A stretch of 64,000 nucleotides of DNA from Knoxdaviesia capensis (lineage: Eukaryota > Ascomycota > Sordariomycetes > Microascales > Gondwanamycetaceae): the NCBI GenBank assembly GCA_001510575.1, contig LNGK01000019.1, forward strand, positions 1-64,000. Direction: 5' to 3'. The notes below the pieces were generated by a model. The model was not told where the DNA came from and did no database searches. It worked only from the letters and a program-made list of their open reading frames with translations. Shown here piece after piece: positions 43,003-56,396 of the stretch; the first letter of the stretch is position 1, and every line of letters begins with the position of its first letter. A program made the position numbers and the translations under genes.

Positions 43003-46000
43003 GGTGATAGCGACACCATGATGGATGTGAGGGGAGCAGAGGGGAGAGGAAACCAGAACTTGAACAAGGATGTATAGATCAAGAACAGCAGAGGGATAGG
43101 TGCAGTTGTATATTTACACCACATAGATATCTTTCTCTGGTGGGTTTTTACCCTTCTCGACCCTGTTGTGACGAAGAAAAGGCAAGGATCAGGAGATTCT
43201 CAATACGAGAGTCCGTCTGTATAACGAGAGACTTATAACACAGCCAATCCCTGCAGTTGAGCTTGACGGCTGGTCTAAGATGGAGAGGGATAGGATGAGA
43301 CCAGCAGGAACGAGAATGGGATAAAAACAGAAGAGAAAATCTTCGCGGCACGACGAAAAGAAGTATAGGTACCAAGCTGGCTGATATATAGGGCAACGGT
43401 CTGTTGTGTGTGGGATTCAGCTGGACTTCACTGTTGTTGATGATTGCTTCTGTCCAAGTTGTGGGCTATCTCTGGGCGAGCAGCGATTCGATCTGGGGGC
43501 ACGAGAACAGGTTACAGCCGCAGCAAGGAGAGCAGAACAAGCTGAAGAAAAAAAAACTAAGCGCTTGAAACCTTGGTTATCAAGTGTGTATGAGAATAAG
43601 CCGAAGACGCATGTGAGAATGAAAGCGTCCACGAGAATGAGTGGGAGAGAGAGGAAGAGGGCAGAAGAGCAGGACAAAAGAAATAGATAGAGGCCGGAAA
43701 TCAGAAGATCCAAAGCTTCGTCTTGAGTATTGGTCGGCCTTCTCCTTTCTCAATCCCAATCCCATATCTCTGTCCTCCCAGACAGTTGAGCGGTTGTCGG
43801 CCTCTCAGCCTTATTTGGTGATGAAGCGATTTGAGCCCATGCTTCCCAGCCACCTTTTAGGTGCGGCGTAAAGCCTACATACTAGCCTCGGAGCACCACG
43901 GAGCCCAGCCCACACCAATAAAATTTTAATGCTTGCTCGTCTCGGTTCTGAATCTGCTTTGTGCCTCTGGGGAACCCTAACGGCGGCAGTTAGCTGCATC
44001 AGATCATAGGGGCACTATGCGCACTTAGAAACCGCCAGGCTCAGCTTCTCTCATACTCACTCCTGAGCCCAAATTTCACTACCACATATCAAGACTGTCT
44101 GCAAGTACCTATATATGTACAGTTGTTCCAACCATGTAGTATTGTTGTAGTAGATATCGGAGCAAAATACGAAGCCTCGAATGAAGGCTTCATAATAGCC
44201 TTGTGCCAGAGACATCCGTCGAGACATAGTGTGAATTCTCGTGATAGGCCCACAACGACCATATTGAAGGGGTGAACCAGGACTTTGCCGAAGATCGGTC
44301 TTGCCACTACACAAACCTACTATACGGATTAAAAAATTGTCTCGGGTATATGTAGGTCCGAGAAGATTAACGAGCAAAAATTGGAGACTAGGCGAACTAG
44401 AGAGTTCAGGCCGAGGAATATACGGAGAGCCTGTGGACGACACTCGAGAGACCAGAAATTTTAGATACTGTGGTTCATCCAGGTGCATTGTTAGATGTCA
44501 GCTTCCTCTGTGGCGCCGCACCTTCACTCACTCATTACTCTATTCAGTAACCTTCGCGGAATCTAGAGTGTCTGCGTGTATATGTGTGTGTGTGTGTGTC
44601 ATAAGAGGCCACCTTTTGGCAGAGATAGGCGTCCAGGGAGCCGCTAGGCTGAGAACTGCTCTAGCTTGCCTATACAATGTTTCTGATATCCAGGTCGAGT
44701 CAAGCATATTTCTCCATAGCATCATCTGATAAATCCAGCGCAAGACAGACATTCACGATCAGCCACATTTTCGTATGCCTAACCAGCCACATGAGGGCCA
44801 CCAAGGTTTTGACCAAAATACTTGGTACATATCGGATGAGTGGAGCCAAACAACCAGTATCGGAAAAAAGAAGAAAACAAAGTTCCTCGTAATACTGCGG
44901 CTCCCTGACGTATGTATTCATAGGTACATGATGACTCTTGAGGAAATCAATCACCTTGGTTTACAGAAGCGTGTTTGCACGTCAAGTAAACTTAGAAGGT
45001 CCCTGGAATTTTCTATGCCGAGCGGGAAAACCTCTCCAGACCGGAGCTACAACATATGAAAGTTTTAGCCGCTCAGCCTAGCCCTCTTTATTGGTTACCT
45101 TTGTCGGAGTTGAGCTAGGACGAATAGGGCCAACAAGAAAGATCCATCAACTGTAGCTACTCCCATGCAGGATGATACCGTCCCGCATTTGTATCATCTT
45201 AGTGTCGTAGCACAGTAGCTTTATAGACCTCGATGCATGATGCTGTTGTCAGACAGCGGGTGATTGATGGGGTGTTATCTTTCCTCTTGTAACGTGGGAG
45301 TGGGGCAGCGAACTCCGGACTAGTGATCTACTGCCGCCTTGTGTCAGGGCACAGTTCTCAATATCCCATCTGCCATCGCACATATATATGGTCTAAGAAT
45401 CCAGCTAGCACGTCTGGAATGTGTGCTCAGTATTCATGCAAGACTTGATACTATCAATAGAAATTGGAGCCTTGACGTGCTGGTCCATGCACACAAATCT
45501 AAACTCAGCCTAGGCCTAGTATTGTAAATACGGCATCATCACGGTTGCGCGCCTGGTCTCTAGCACGAAAAAGTGGCTTGATGCAGGAAGCTAGATACGA
45601 GAGATATTTCAGTGCAAATACGATATGACAGCTCTAGTAACCCGAACTCGGCATCCATTGAACAATTGAAACAGCATATGTTGATGCACGTGGCTTCTCG
45701 ACTACAGTAGCTCGGTAAAATTAACAGTAATTCCTGGTATGCGAGATGTTGGGATAAATTAGACGATCACCTCACAAACGTGTGATTCAATGGCTTTCTT
45801 CGCAACCCCGAACCCTAATTAGAAATGAATACCGAACAGGGATGGACCAAATGTCCGAACGGACAGTGTAAATTCGAGTAGAAAATACGGTCTAGGCACA
45901 GACCAGGTTGCCACGGGAGTGGATTACTGAACCGTTATTGGCCAATAGATATGACCCGCTAATTTAACTTTCGCGACGACGCGCTCTAGACGCGTGAGGA

Positions 46001-49000
46001 ACGCGTTTGTCATGACCGTCTTCTGATTTTTTTCTTATTCGATTTCTGTCTGTTTCCCGGTTATTCCAGTATGGCCGTCGCACACTCCTAAATACGATAT
46101 AACTACTATTGTTTGTGTGTTTTGAGGGCTATAATGGATGACCTAAGTTGCGGTGAAGTAATGCGGCTCCTGTGGCTTCCTCACTCGTTGGCCTGCTCTC
46201 CTGGAGTCTTCCCTCAAGCTTCACGAAGAAGAAAATCTCGCGGCTGCCGCGGGGGAGGGGAAATCCCCATCCATGACGAGTATTTACACCCCTGCCAGTT
46301 CTACTCACATTTTTCGGAATTTCCATTGCTGCCCTTGCCCATGCGATTTGAAGCTTTCAGTCTAACGGGGCTGGGACCCGGAGACACCCATGAGCCTTTC
46401 TTTCAAAGTCGCACTCGTAGCTCGTAGACTCGTGGTATGAGAATGCGCATATATCTGCGACCGTGACTGCGACCTCTCCGGCCCTCTTCCGAAAAGTCAA
46501 GGACACCCCTTTTAATTTACTACGTATGTACTGTAGATTCGTTTCCCTGAAGCTGGCCGGCCTAGCGTGTGGTAACCGCAAACCATCCGCCATATTGCAG
46601 GGGGAGAGAGGGCCGTCGTTGGAGGAGGACGTCAAGGACGAATGAGAAGGGCTCGATGAAGCGCCTTGGTTAGCCCGGTCGACCTATGGTACTGCCATGC
46701 ACGGAGAAAGAGAATGGCGGAGGGTAGTACATATGCTGATATATACAGTACAGTAGGCACTTGCACCTGAATGTGTCATAAATGAGGACTTAGACGAGCC
46801 AACGAAAAGGTGCATGTGCTGCAATGCGAGAACGCTCATGCTTTGCATAACCGGGTGACTCGCAGACATGCTTAGATTGCAGGGTTGTTATCTAACAAAC
46901 CGATATCATATCCCCTCTCTTTCATCCCCACCTTAGGTACAGTGGTAATCGATACTGCATTTTGCCAGGATAAGTCTACTGTATCTTACTTGCCATGGCT
47001 TGGGCGTCGATAACACCTGAAGAGGCAACGCACATGGTTAGTCCGAGAGGGGCCATGAATTGGCCCCAAGGCCGATGTGTTGGTGTGAGCTTTCGAAAAA
47101 AACAGGTTATCAAATATTCTCTGCTTTTCTCACTTAACAAAGGAAGATACATGGCAACTACAGCTATTTCATACTCGAGTCTACCCGAAGTCTGAATCGC
47201 GACGGTTGCGCCTGAGGGAGCGAGAAACATGATCATGGGCATCAGAAGTCGGTCTTCGAACCGTGTATAGTTTGGGTTGCACCATGCCTACCTACCGTAG
47301 AGAGGGGTACTCGAAGTGAGCAATCAAGTTCGCGCGCACGCACACCTGCTTCATTCAACCAACCATTCTCTGCAAAGAAAGGGAATTGGCACCACACCAA
47401 GTCGTCATATCATAGCCAGGAGTGTGTGCATGGGATTTAGGGAAGGTTAAAGCTAGAGGCCGTCAAGTGACGTCTTTTATATTAACGCGTCTATGGAAGA
47501 TACGATGTACATAGTGTGAATATATAGATAGACGCAATCAATATCCTGATCGGACTTGATGTGTGTGAAAATGAGGGTAAGCAGCTTTCTCTATAGACCT
47601 ATCGGCGTAACAAGCAGGTTGAAGAAGGTATCATGATCTTGACACCTTGACGGAAATGGTGTGTGGATCTTGAAGGGGGATGGGGCAGTGATACAGGGCA
47701 TTAGTTCGCCAGACCTGGAGGGCGGGGTGATGCGGCTAGGTACATGATATGAGGAGGGGAACGGCAATGGAGTGAGGGAGCGGCCACACTCAAGGGCCGG
47801 GAATGTACCATTTTGCCTAGATTGAAGACCTCCTGATCTGGAACTACTCGTAGTGCATGTGAATTGATGAACGTCCCCATTTTGCAGACGAAGAAACAAG
47901 GGAGTGATTTTGCCTGACGGCCGCTCTTTGCCCCCTCCCCCCCCTTTGGCACGGGTCGGCGAGAGATTGACGCAACCGGGGAGAGGGAGCGGAAAAAAAC
48001 ATACAGCATCAGTATAGAGGGAGGGATGAGGCTGTGCCAAGGGACGGGATCTGGGCAATCAATATCTTTTCTCTTTCTTTTGCGGTCGAACGATGGCAGA
48101 GGATGCACATTTCACCTTGAAAGGGGGGGGAGCTGATAAATGCGGATTGCAGAACAGCGCTGGCACAAATTCTGCTATAATGGCTCTGTGTTCTGATTGT
48201 TACATCTGGAACCTCCATATCTGAATGCTAACCTGACTGGATGTCGAGTACTGGCATGTGGTGCTGGGTTCCTCTTGTCGGGATATCATCTTCTTCTTTC
48301 GAATAGCTCGACTAATAAGTCTGGTTCTGTTGGAAAATTTATCGGTCTTAGATAGTTACTGTACATCACAGCTGACGTTTATCCTTACTCGTACGAAGTG
48401 TCGACTCTGATAATGCACGAATGTGGCACGCTAAAACCTTGTACTCCGTAATGATATCAGCGGCTGCCCCCAAGCTACTATTTCTTTTTAAGTTTAGAGA
48501 GAGCATGGCAGTCTAGCTACAAGTTCGGAGTATGAGTTGGATGATTGTACATACAATACACCTCTAGTGATGAATATGAATTGTCTGCTTGTATGCAGAG
48601 GTAGTGGGCAGATAGAATAGCAGTGGTTAGGGGTTGTATGAGCGTCCACTTGCACGCCAGCTAGCTCAGGGCAGAACGTGGGAGTTTAAGAGATTGAACG
48701 GGATGCAACTAGATTGGGTTGCTTTTCCCCCATACAGCTCGGCCGAAACTAAACTTTATCTAAGAAGTCGAGGGTGAACAAGCGGGAGCATTGAGACTTA
48801 GACGCAAGGAGGGAATGAGCTGGAAGAGAAAGAGGGAGAAAGTCAGGGACGCACAAACATTGACTGAATAGTACAAACTATGTACAAACTTACAGGGGAC
48901 CAATTACGAGGATATGCCCGTACTGGACATTGAAGCCGTTCGCACCTATATCAGTACTAGGGGGAATATCGTGTCTCATTTCTATAATCAATTGCTTTTA

Positions 49001-52000
49001 GCTGGATGTCAGGGAGAATAATAGAAGTTGTGATATACCAGTTGTGCTTGGACGGGTAGTTTCGTGTTTCTGGCTTAGACCTATTGGAAATAGTTTCGAC
49101 TGAAGGGTTACTACAAATTAGTGGTTACTGACCTGATGTAACGGGGGTATAGCGACGTTTCCAGAATTTTATTTCTTGTTAGCTATTTTGATTCTCAAGG
49201 ACACGGTCTAGGGGATTCTGGACGACCTAGAGGAGAGGTGTTGCTTGACGATGAACGGGAGATTTGCGTTAATCATGTATACTGAGCATTGACTTATGGA
49301 TGAAAGTGCAAATCTCTGACAAGAGGCCATTCCTCCATGGAAAGGCCTCAACACGCATTATTTTCATTACATGCATCTGGCTACGAAGGGGGATGTTCTA
49401 TTCCGCTCGGCAGATACTCTGTCATTCGGAAGGAGTGTTCCTAGGAGAGAGAGGGTTGTGCCCAAGTTCATGTGGGCGCAAAGGTTTATTGATGGATCGA
49501 TGGGGATTCGGCTGGAAACACTGGGCATACGTGTTCTTAGCAATAAAAAGGGAGCATTACTGACAAGGAGAGAAAGGATAAGAGAAGCAAGTTTCATAAA
49601 AGTTGGTTAACGGAGGGGTATCATGGAGGGGACAGATGGATAATCCCTAGTGAGGTGCATTGCAGGGCTATTTTACAAAGTCCGTGAGACACAGTGGGAG
49701 ATAGTCAAGAGGAATCTGTCCCAGCAGGGAGTCTGAGTGATGAAAATACAGTATCAAATATCTAGTCCGTTGGAGATATCCATACCACACTAATGAATTG
49801 AAAGTGATGTTGGTGGGACCACCCGGGAGCTATTTCGGAGGGAAAGGCGGACTGAAAGGGTCGAGTTACCGGATCAACTTCTAAGAACAGGTAGTTAATC
49901 AACTGCACAGTATGTGTATCATATCATATCCTATGAGCCGTATTAGTTCCATGAATAAGTAATTTGAAGACACAGACAGTATATTACAGGAACGGACTCT
50001 AGGTATGAATGAGTATGTCCATGATGATGCGCCTTATATATTGGCCTAAATATTGTACTGCCTGCTACTATGTGTAAGGGGCAGCCAGGTGAGTGTGGGA
50101 AGGGAAAAAAAGAGTAGTAATGATAGAAAATTGATAAACTCCCGAGACTATGCGCAAGTGTGCTGTTGAAGTGAGCGCAAGGCTAAATTGAGGGAACTAT
50201 GGAGCGGGTGGCTTGACCAAGTCAGTCTACCAGTATATCTAGCTGGACATCCTCGCGAGAAACAGACGATCTGTTGGGATACGGCCTGTCCGACTATGGG
50301 CTACACACGACATCAAAAGAGAGAAAGGATGAGTCTCCGATTTCATAGACAAGAGAGGCAGGACGAAGATCCCCTTGAACAAGGCCGGCATAGGCCAGAC
50401 CGCCAGACGTGAAAACCGAAAGGCGGTGGCATTTTTCAGACACAAAGGACTCACCACTTACAGCCAACAAGCGGGAAAGGCGCGCAACGAAAGCCACGGC
50501 GATGCACAAGCAACAATGAACCGGGGGATACAAGAGAAAGCAAAGAAGAGAGGATCAGAGGAGGCTGGAGACAAGCATGGTTTATTTTATGGTGTAAGTC
50601 CACAAATCCTCCGAGCGCAAACCAAACAAAACCTTTTGGTGAACCACGATTTCCGGGCTGGGGACAAGCATCAAGCCATCATGGCCGATTGAAGTTACTA
50701 GCAAAAGAAAAGAGGTAAACGTACTACGGATGCTTGCAGAAGATGTGCACAGAGAGACACGAATTATTAGGGTTGATGATGGTGTTTGTGGAGGCATTAG
50801 AATCAGAGGAGGTCGGGAAGAAACAAACTATCGTTTAACAACACCCCAGTATGGAGTGAAGCGGTGAGCAACCACAGGAACGGCCTCCGTAACTGCACAA
50901 TCTAACTATTTACACATACAATTGCACTTACACAAGTTTGGATTGTTTTAGCAGGCCAGGATGTACAGTACATACTCCTGCCCCATATACGCCCGGCTTG
51001 AGATGGACACATACGCACGACATGTGTGCATTGCTTCGCAGGTTTCCAACCACGCCATTATTATGCCTTCGCTTCTGCTGCTTGCTGCAATTTTGAAAAC
51101 TTGGGTGGCCCATCTGCCGTGCGTGATAAGGCCAGTCAGTGTTTGTGTTTGCATGTTTGTTCCGTTTGCTTATATTCCCCCTCTCTCTAAACTGGAAATC
51201 TTATACCTGGAGCGAGTTGCGGTACCTGGACGAGTGCCTGACCCAACTTAGAGGCTAGGACAGGGAAAAAAGAATGGACTCTGTGTGTGGTGTTTGCTTG
51301 TACTCCGTATGTATAACCCGGCGCAAACTGTGCTGATATTCAAAGTTTGGGGCGTGTGAAGTAAGTATCCCTTGCAGGGGTAGCAAAGCGCCGAATGCGG
51401 GTCGTAGGTACATTTAAGATACTCAGAATTATGTACTGAGTACATATAAACATTTTGTACTAGCTCTGTATAGTTTCAGATCATTTACCCTGTAATTGCA
51501 TGCAGAAACAGCTCTTAAACTCTTGTAGATACTTCGACTCCTCCGGCAGATCATGTACTAAGAACCTGCAAGAAAGTGGGCCCTCGACGCAAATTGCAGC
51601 TCCCGCTATAATCGATCCTGTTGGCATTTAAGAGTCCAGTGTTCCTTCCTCACCGTCCTGGTCCTTCTCCCATCTACAGGCAGGTACAACTGAGGAACCT
51701 GACTTTTCTGGTCACCCGCGCAAAATTTCGAAGCTTTCGTCTCCACTTTTGGCCCTCTCCTGCCTTTCTGGTTTTCTCTTTCCACACCGCTACCTATAAA
51801 CCCCAACAACCCGCCGCCCTAATTTTTTTCTTTTTAGTTCCCTCCGACCCCCCCAAATTCTTAACCCTGGGCGCAACTCTGGATTTTTCTTTCTTTTTTT
51901 TTCTTCTTCCCCCGGTCTTCTCATCTCATCTTCTTCATCGCAAACAGTCGACTGGAGAGATAAAAGATAGCCGTGGCCTGTTGTTGGGCGCTTCTATCTT

Positions 52001-52232
52001 TCCGCATTCCTCTCCCCGCTATCTGCCCCCTTTGCGCTTCATTCCAAAGCCAATCAGTCCCTGATACATTCCTCTTATCTATTTGCATTTTGCACTCAAC
52101 CGCAAGCAGCTTGTCGCTTCAACATATCCTCATTCATCTCTCCTCTTGACGCGCTTCTGCGACGAGAGTTGATAATATTTATCCTCCTCCTCTCTTGAAT
52201 CGGATTATTCTGTCTGTCATCTTCTCTTCATT
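43003..52232. other. Gene desert of about 9 kb
   Basis: No convincing gene on either strand between the membrane-protein start and the Myb-like gene. The longest frames (for example 47591-48108 on the minus strand) are rich in Pro/Ser/Arg and lack homology I recognise. A (GT)8 run lies at 44583-44599. GTACTGTAC/GTACAGTAC-like words occur at about 46528, 46744, 48357 and 50962, and TACTCCGTA at 48442 and 51301. The final ~600 bp (51620-52230) are CT-rich on the plus strand and look like the promoter and leader of the next gene. Confidence 0.6.
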
Positions 52233-53327
52233 ATGTTACTACCGTCGCATTTCACTTGCAACCTCTCGAACTCCCGCCACAACAACTCGATGCCTTCAAA
52301 TCGCCAATCTGCCTCTCCTCCTGCAAGCCTACCTCCCCCATCAATCATGGCTTCTCTATCCGCTGCGTCGGCTCCTCAAGCCGCCGTTAGCAACCTATTT
52401 GCGACATGTCGCTCACTGCAGTCTCTTCTTGCTGTTAATCCCTCGACCTTGGCTTCCATTGCCCCATCCGACATGGCCTTGACCCCTCCCACCACTTCTC
52501 CCGAGCCAGTTGTATCATCACTACCGACTCCCCCTCTTACATATGCTCCTCCTCCCATGAAGCTTCGCCTTCGGCCACGGGCGAAGGCTGCCGCGACCCA
52601 GCAATCGCTGCAGATTCGTGTGCCAGTTCTGGATAGCGCCGCCGAGATTTCCTCCGATTCGATCACACCATCCACCGCGTACCCTGGATCTGCTCCTCAA
52701 ATGCCTCCTCGGCGCCGGATAGTCAGCCGCCGTGTCGTCTCTCGTCGTGTGAACAAGCGCCGCCGTGACGACGACGACGAAGACTCACTTCCGCGCGACC
52801 ACTTTGATATCTCATCCTCCGACTCTGAATCGGCGGAGAGCGACTCCGAATCCTCAGGAGCTGCGTTCGGTTCATCGTTCTCTTCAGATACATCTTTCGC
52901 CTCTTCGTGCTTCTCAAATAGACCTTCGACGTCGCCTCCTCAGCATGCGCAAGCCACAGAGCTCCCTCACACTCCTAAGCGTGCTCGGATTGCACCCGCA
53001 GCTCTCCCATTGGGCCTAGACCGCGGCGATTTCCATAGCCTTCTTTTGAGTGAGATTCTCCAATCATCCACTCAAAGCCATCACGAGCCTAGCCATCATG
53101 CCTCTGATGACGTTGATGATGAGTGGACAGCCGAGGACGACCGTGTTTTGGTCGAGCTTGTACTGGAAAAGCTCCGCCTCACCAAGTCCGAATGGCAGGA
53201 TTGCGCTCGGAGCCTCGGCCGGGATCGCCAGTCTATTGGCCGTCGCTGGAAGAGCCTGATGGCGGCCGGCGATGTTGGCCTGAAACGGTCAAATCGCCGC
53301 ACGAAGCTTCACAATACCTGGCGGTGA
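52233..53327 (+). CDS. Myb/SANT-like domain protein
   Basis: Intronless frame of 364 residues if the first ATG (52233) is used. ATGs at 52290 and 52347 give 345 and 326 residues and cannot be excluded. The N-terminal two thirds are Ser/Pro-rich. An Arg/Asp block near residues 155-185 (RRVNKRRRDDDDEDS) looks like a nuclear localisation signal followed by an acidic patch. Near the C-terminus one Myb/SANT-type repeat is visible, starting DEWTAEDDRVLVEL and continuing WQDCARSLGRDRQSIGRRWKSL, with Trp spacing suited to three helices. A single repeat suggests a DNA- or chromatin-binding protein. The target is unknown. A long CT-rich leader precedes it. Confidence 0.8.
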   Translation: MLLPSHFTCNLSNSRHNNSMPSNRQSASPPASLPPPSIMASLSAASAPQAAVSNLFATCRSLQSLLAVNPSTLASIAPSDMALTPPTTSPEPVVSSLPTPPLTYAPPPMKLRLRPRAKAAATQQSLQIRVPVLDSAAEISSDSITPSTAYPGSAPQMPPRRRIVSRRVVSRRVNKRRRDDDDEDSLPRDHFDISSSDSESAESDSESSGAAFGSSFSSDTSFASSCFSNRPSTSPPQHAQATELPHTPKRARIAPAALPLGLDRGDFHSLLLSEILQSSTQSHHEPSHHASDDVDDEWTAEDDRVLVELVLEKLRLTKSEWQDCARSLGRDRQSIGRRWKSLMAAGDVGLKRSNRRTKLHNTWR

Positions 53328-56300
53328 AAAAGGCTAACTGAACCTGCTTTGCTGTCTCCGCTTGACTTCTCTTCTATATGAGTACTAATATTTCGTTTTG
53401 TTTTGAAGCCATGTTGTTTCTTTTTTCACTGCTTTTTCTCTTTTCACTTCAATGTATATTATTCTTTAACCAGTGAGCTTATGCTTCTGGTCTTTTTTCT
53501 CGGGTCTTTTCGTTTCTTTTTGAAAGCTTTGGTTTATATTCATTCTTGGGGCGGTTATTCTGACTTGGGCGATTATTGAGGGACAAAGGGACAGCGACTG
53601 TGCTGGTGATGTTTGTTAATGAGGGGAGGACTTGGGATATCTGCTCCACAGAAAGGAGACAGCAACCTGGGCTTTGTTTATTGGAGTTTACTGTGATTTT
53701 TCTCTTTCTTTTTTGAGGGGAGGGGGTTGTTCTCCCGTGTCTTTGAATTGAAGCTGTTCTCGCAAATGGCAAATCACTCTTCATCTTCACACTTCTTGTG
53801 GACTTTTTGTTTTGTTTTGCTTCCATGCTCTCTTCCGTGTATTATGCATCATATCTCAAGCAGTCGCTTTGGACAACTGTTTTTCTTATTCTCGAGGTTT
53901 CTATTCTCGAAGCTCAATTTTTGAATCAAATTCAGCGTCTCAGTGTGTAATCCGAGCTTACGGGTCTGTGTTTAGGTGCTCATGCTCTTTCCACGCCATG
54001 ATCCAAATACAGCGCTGACAGACGGCAGACTCTGGGAATTCACGCTGCTATCGTGGCCTCTATCTCATATGGGGATAACTTGCAGGTCGCTATGATCGCA
54101 GCCACGACGACGACGGGAAGAACACCCCGCATATGCATTTACACGCCTGCGCATGCACCTCAGAAACGAGTATGTCGACGGTCAGTGCACCAGCACGATG
54201 TGGCTACTTCCTCTGATGTCGCTCATTGAGCTGTTACATAGTACTATATACCGTAGGGGTTTTTCTTCTTCTTTTTTTATTTTATTTTATTTTATTTTTT
54301 AAAACCCGTTGACGTGAGGACGAAAACGAGGGCGTGATGAGTATCCGGTGCAAAACGACATACAGTAAGAACATATGCACATATGGTAGTAATGTAGGCC
54401 GGTTACAAACTATGCCCGAGAGGGCTGGCCACTGCGCTGATCGGACTCCATGCCGAGCACGTTCCATCCCCATAAGCACTACCTAGGAGCACTGCTCTTG
54501 GCCCCTTCCCTCTACGCAACGGGGGAAACGCCATGACCGTCAAACAAAAGACGAGATGGAACAATCAATCGCAGTAGACCTATATACCATATGGGGGGGG
54601 GGCTATATTCAATGCTTTTATAAGATCGAGAGGGAAACAAAGCGATAGGCCTGAGCTGTGTCGGAGCTGGACTTGTCTGAGCCAGATTCGCAGGTGTACA
54701 CTATGCATTCCCAGTGTTTAAGCAGCATCATGGATCTCTTCAATCCGAATCTCTGAAAACTGGTTTGATGCAGACATAAATGAATGTACTGTACCTACTT
54801 ATGAGGTACTTGCCTACTACTTGTATGTGCATATGCACTCTGCGCACCACTACAGCTGTCTTCGGTTATCTGCCTTGCGTACTATATAGACGCATGAAAA
54901 TCCATGGGCAGGCGCATATTTCCTGTAAGTACATGGTCTCTCTGGTTCCTGCACAAAATCAGATGTGCACGGTGGCTAGTGTTGCACTTTGCCAGACTGT
55001 GCCATGCTGTGTTCTCACGTTACTCGTAAATTTGAAGTACCCTGTGAGAGTCAAAGGCACGGAGGTTGGGATAAGACCAGAAGACAAGCAGCCCCCCTAT
55101 TTCTTTTCTTCAGTTCGTTTAATTGCTGTTTTCAAGTTTCGAAAATTCAATTAAACCCCCGAACTTCAGACCACATGGGGGGTTTTCTTTCCCCACCGTA
55201 TTCGTGATACTCGGGCCAGGGCATCCTGGTTTTTAATTGACGCCTTGTCTTTGACGCTATCCCAGCCGTCTGAAATAATATCAGAGTTCTGAGATGCAGG
55301 GGTGCCATTCATCTATTTGAGGGGCCACAGACGTTTTGGTTCCTGGAGGCAGATTGCACACTGTTATATGCTAGTGATAGGCCAGGTACGTTCACTCACT
55401 AGGTTGTCCTTAACAATACTGTGTAAGTGACGATTGTGGCATTCCCAGTTCTGTGGTTCAGATTATCTCCTAGTACTGTATATGGCCGGTTCAGGGGCCA
55501 GATTATTCTTCTCAAGCTAACGGAACAGAATAAGTGCTGTCCTGTTCCACATCGGCTCAGATTCCGGATCGTCAACCGAGCCTGGTTCATCCATTCTGGG
55601 CTATCCGTTCTTTTGTAATGTGAACTTGATCCAGCCTTTGGAGAGACAGCGCTTGGCTTCCTTCAGACGTTGTGCAAGTATTTTCATCCCCATTTGGAGC
55701 AGCCCCAGACCAGAACTCGGAGAGCTTCTCAGCCGGAGGTCTTTGTAGGGTTAAACGAGCGGATGTCCAACACCGGAGTTTTGTGTCCAGTCTGGCCAGA
55801 CATATGGGTCAGAGATGTCTAAGATAGTTGCGCTGTGATGGGCCCGATCCCCTCCCTCATCAGAAAGAATAGTTGCACATCGAGACTCCCCGAGTGCGGT
55901 TCTCGTGTTAAGCCACACGTTTCTCTCGACTCCTGGCTCATTTTTCGGTTTCTCGCTTCTGAACAGTTCTGTCTTAGCCACTCTTGTCCACGCTATACTG
56001 AGACCTGCCACCCCGAATTCCCGAATTAGGCTCGTTGCGCGGTGATTTCTGATACCTTCGGCAGAAAAAAAAGGACTAACAGGTTTGTGTTTCATCGTAC
56101 ATACGCACACATTCTGGGATTCCTCCGGATTTTTGTCTCTGGTGCACACCTTCTTGCCCGACTCGACTGACCGAGACAGGGTGGCGGGTGTTACCGAGAG
56201 TGAAATAAAGAGACTGAAGACGCATAGGTGCACGATAATATGATCTTGCGCTTTCGGAAAACTTTAACTTTCGATATTGAATGAGATTATTTTCTATCTA

Positions 56301-56396
56301 TGCAACTTAAACAGATTCCGCCTAGCACTCAAAATGAAATGCAACAGAGATGGCCATCCTCAACCCCGTTTCTTCCCTGATTCTTTGTTCCGGTAT
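53328..56396. other. Convergent intergenic region, no gene seen
   Basis: 3.07 kb between the Myb-like stop and the cellobiohydrolase stop. The first 600 bp are T-rich on the plus strand (probable 3' untranslated sequence). A (TTTTA)4 run lies near 54275-54294. GTACTGTAC-like words occur at 54787 and 55473. No gene is recognised. Confidence 0.6.

Noticed and set aside
47591..48108. Two overlapping minus-strand frames of 155 and 135 codons in the second desert
   Set aside because: Overlapping frames of similar length, with Pro/Ser/Arg/Leu bias and no motif, indicate CT-rich composition rather than a gene.
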